The position numbers and the translations under genes were made by a program. Under the pieces are notes generated by a model. The model saw only the letters and a list, made by a program, of their open reading frames with translations, did no database searches and was not told the origin of the DNA. Of a stretch of DNA of 5,475 nt, positions 4,820-5,475 are shown piece after piece (positions within the stretch are counted from its first letter, which is position 1; every line of letters begins with the position of its first letter). Origin of the DNA: an uncultured Pseudomonadota bacterium (lineage in GTDB: Bacteria > Pseudomonadota > Gammaproteobacteria > Burkholderiales > Methylophilaceae); NCBI GenBank assembly GCA_903860085.1, contig CAIOPD010000087.1:1-5475 (forward strand), written 5' to 3'.

Positions 4820-5475
4820 AAGAACGCCAATCATGGATAACGCAAGATGAGACGCTGGCGCTATCCCTGCAATGCAAATTGCTAAAGGTTAATCGCTCCG
4901 TAGTGTATGCCCATAAAAATCGTGTATTGAAAAGCGTTGATAAAAAGGAAAGCTTATTATTAGAGTTGCTTGATGAAGAATATACGCGACATCCCTTTTA
5001 TGGTTCGCGGCGTATGACGAAATACTTATGTGGCCTTGGGCACAAAGTTAATCGCAAGCGAGTTCAGCGCTTAATGCAAACACTAGGCTTGGTCGGTATG
5101 GCACCTGGGCCCAACACCAGTAAGGCGCATCCGCAGCACAAGATTTATCCCTATTTGTTAAGAGGCGTCGACATCATTCGCCCTAATCAAGTATGGAGCA
5201 CAGACATTACTTATATACGATTACCCCATGGCTTCGTTTATTTGGTGGCCATCATTGACTGGTATAGCCGTAAGATACTTTCTTGGCGGCTATCGAATAC
5301 TATGGATGCTGGGTTCTGTGTCGACTGTTTGGAGGATGCTATCAGGGCTTACGGCACGCCTGAAATCTTCAATAGCGACCAAGGATCACAATTTACCAGT
5401 GATGTATTTACTGGAATATTAATTGAAAACGCCATTACGATCAGTATGGATGGACGTGGCCGAGCTCTGGACAAT
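4801..5475 (+). CDS. IS3-family transposase OrfB, DDE integrase (3' end beyond window)
   Basis: OrfB carries the catalytic part of the transposase, which cuts and joins the IS ends. It is read in the -1 frame after the slippery site and is open to the window end, 225 codons. Numbering from GTC 4801, residues 15-100 are the usual HTH_21-type linker, with HPFYGSRRMTKYL (64-76) and NRKRVQRLMQTLGL (84-97). The rve core follows with the first catalytic Asp in WSTDITYI (D135), then YLVAIIDWYSRKI, and the second Asp in FNSDQGSQFTS (D193). The catalytic Glu should lie about 35 residues further on, beyond 5475. There is no internal stop. A TTG at 4786 in this frame could allow independent initiation, but the fusion OrfAB is the expected active product. 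It is incomplete only because the window ends. Confidence 0.9.

Larger units (their letters stand above)
4462..5475 (+). mobile_element. IS3-family insertion sequence, left part (cut by window end)
   Basis: The element is recognised by two consecutive frames joined by an A9G slippery site: an HTH orfA and an rve/DDE integrase orfB. The left terminus is set near 4462 because TAGTGGACCCAGAAATCAGG (4463-4482) resembles IS3-type ends, which begin TG; the exact first base could be 4466 or somewhat earlier, back to the TGT at 4439. The right end, right inverted repeat and target duplication lie beyond 5475, so the boundaries cannot be confirmed here. Both frames are intact as far as they go, so the copy may be active. 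Confidence 0.8.

Noticed and set aside
5228..5422. 64-codon + strand ORF inside the transposase
   Set aside because: It is out of frame with the intact OrfB DDE domain, which accounts for the same bases.
1..5475. CRISPR array, tRNA or rRNA genes, integrase attachment sites
   Set aside because: No regularly spaced direct repeats, no tRNA-like cloverleaf and no rRNA sequence were seen on either strand.

Overview
The window is AT-rich DNA with bacterial gene structure: Shine-Dalgarno sites, hairpin terminators and an IS3-family insertion sequence that uses a programmed frameshift. Base composition, codon use and the transposase type suit a gammaproteobacterium, perhaps of the Psychrobacter/Acinetobacter (Moraxellaceae) type. 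That is an impression only, since no ribosomal or other taxonomic marker is present. Five genes plus several gene-like scraps, widely spaced hypothetical genes and a mobile element give it the look of an accessory region.

Layout, left to right. (1) 54-1622: a possible 13-codon leader ORF with a good ribosome binding site, then a 500-residue subtilisin-like (S8) protein whose own start has no ribosome binding site. The protein lacks arginine, cysteine and a signal peptide. Its catalytic Asp position is occupied by Asn. (2) 1623-2256: about 630 bases with no convincing gene. It starts with a strong hairpin terminator and carries several smaller inverted repeats. (3) 2257-3369: a 370-residue soluble protein of unknown function. 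(4) 3370-4096: about 730 bases with a short frame open on both strands, a perfect 9-bp inverted repeat, a 12-bp terminator-like hairpin and a probable broken small gene. (5) 4097-4432: a 111-residue protein with a glycine-rich hydrophobic segment. (6) About 4462 to the window end: the left part of an IS3-family element, with orfA, an A9G slippery site and an intact but window-truncated orfB.

The genes do not form an obvious operon. All main genes lie on the + strand, but gaps of roughly 630 and 730 bases separate them. The only coupling the sequence suggests is between the 13-codon leader and the protease-like gene. I see no convincing complete novel multi-gene system. The most unusual items are the Asp-to-Asn subtilase with its Arg/Cys-free composition and leader ORF, followed by the two unrecognised proteins and the small gene remnants next to the insertion sequence.
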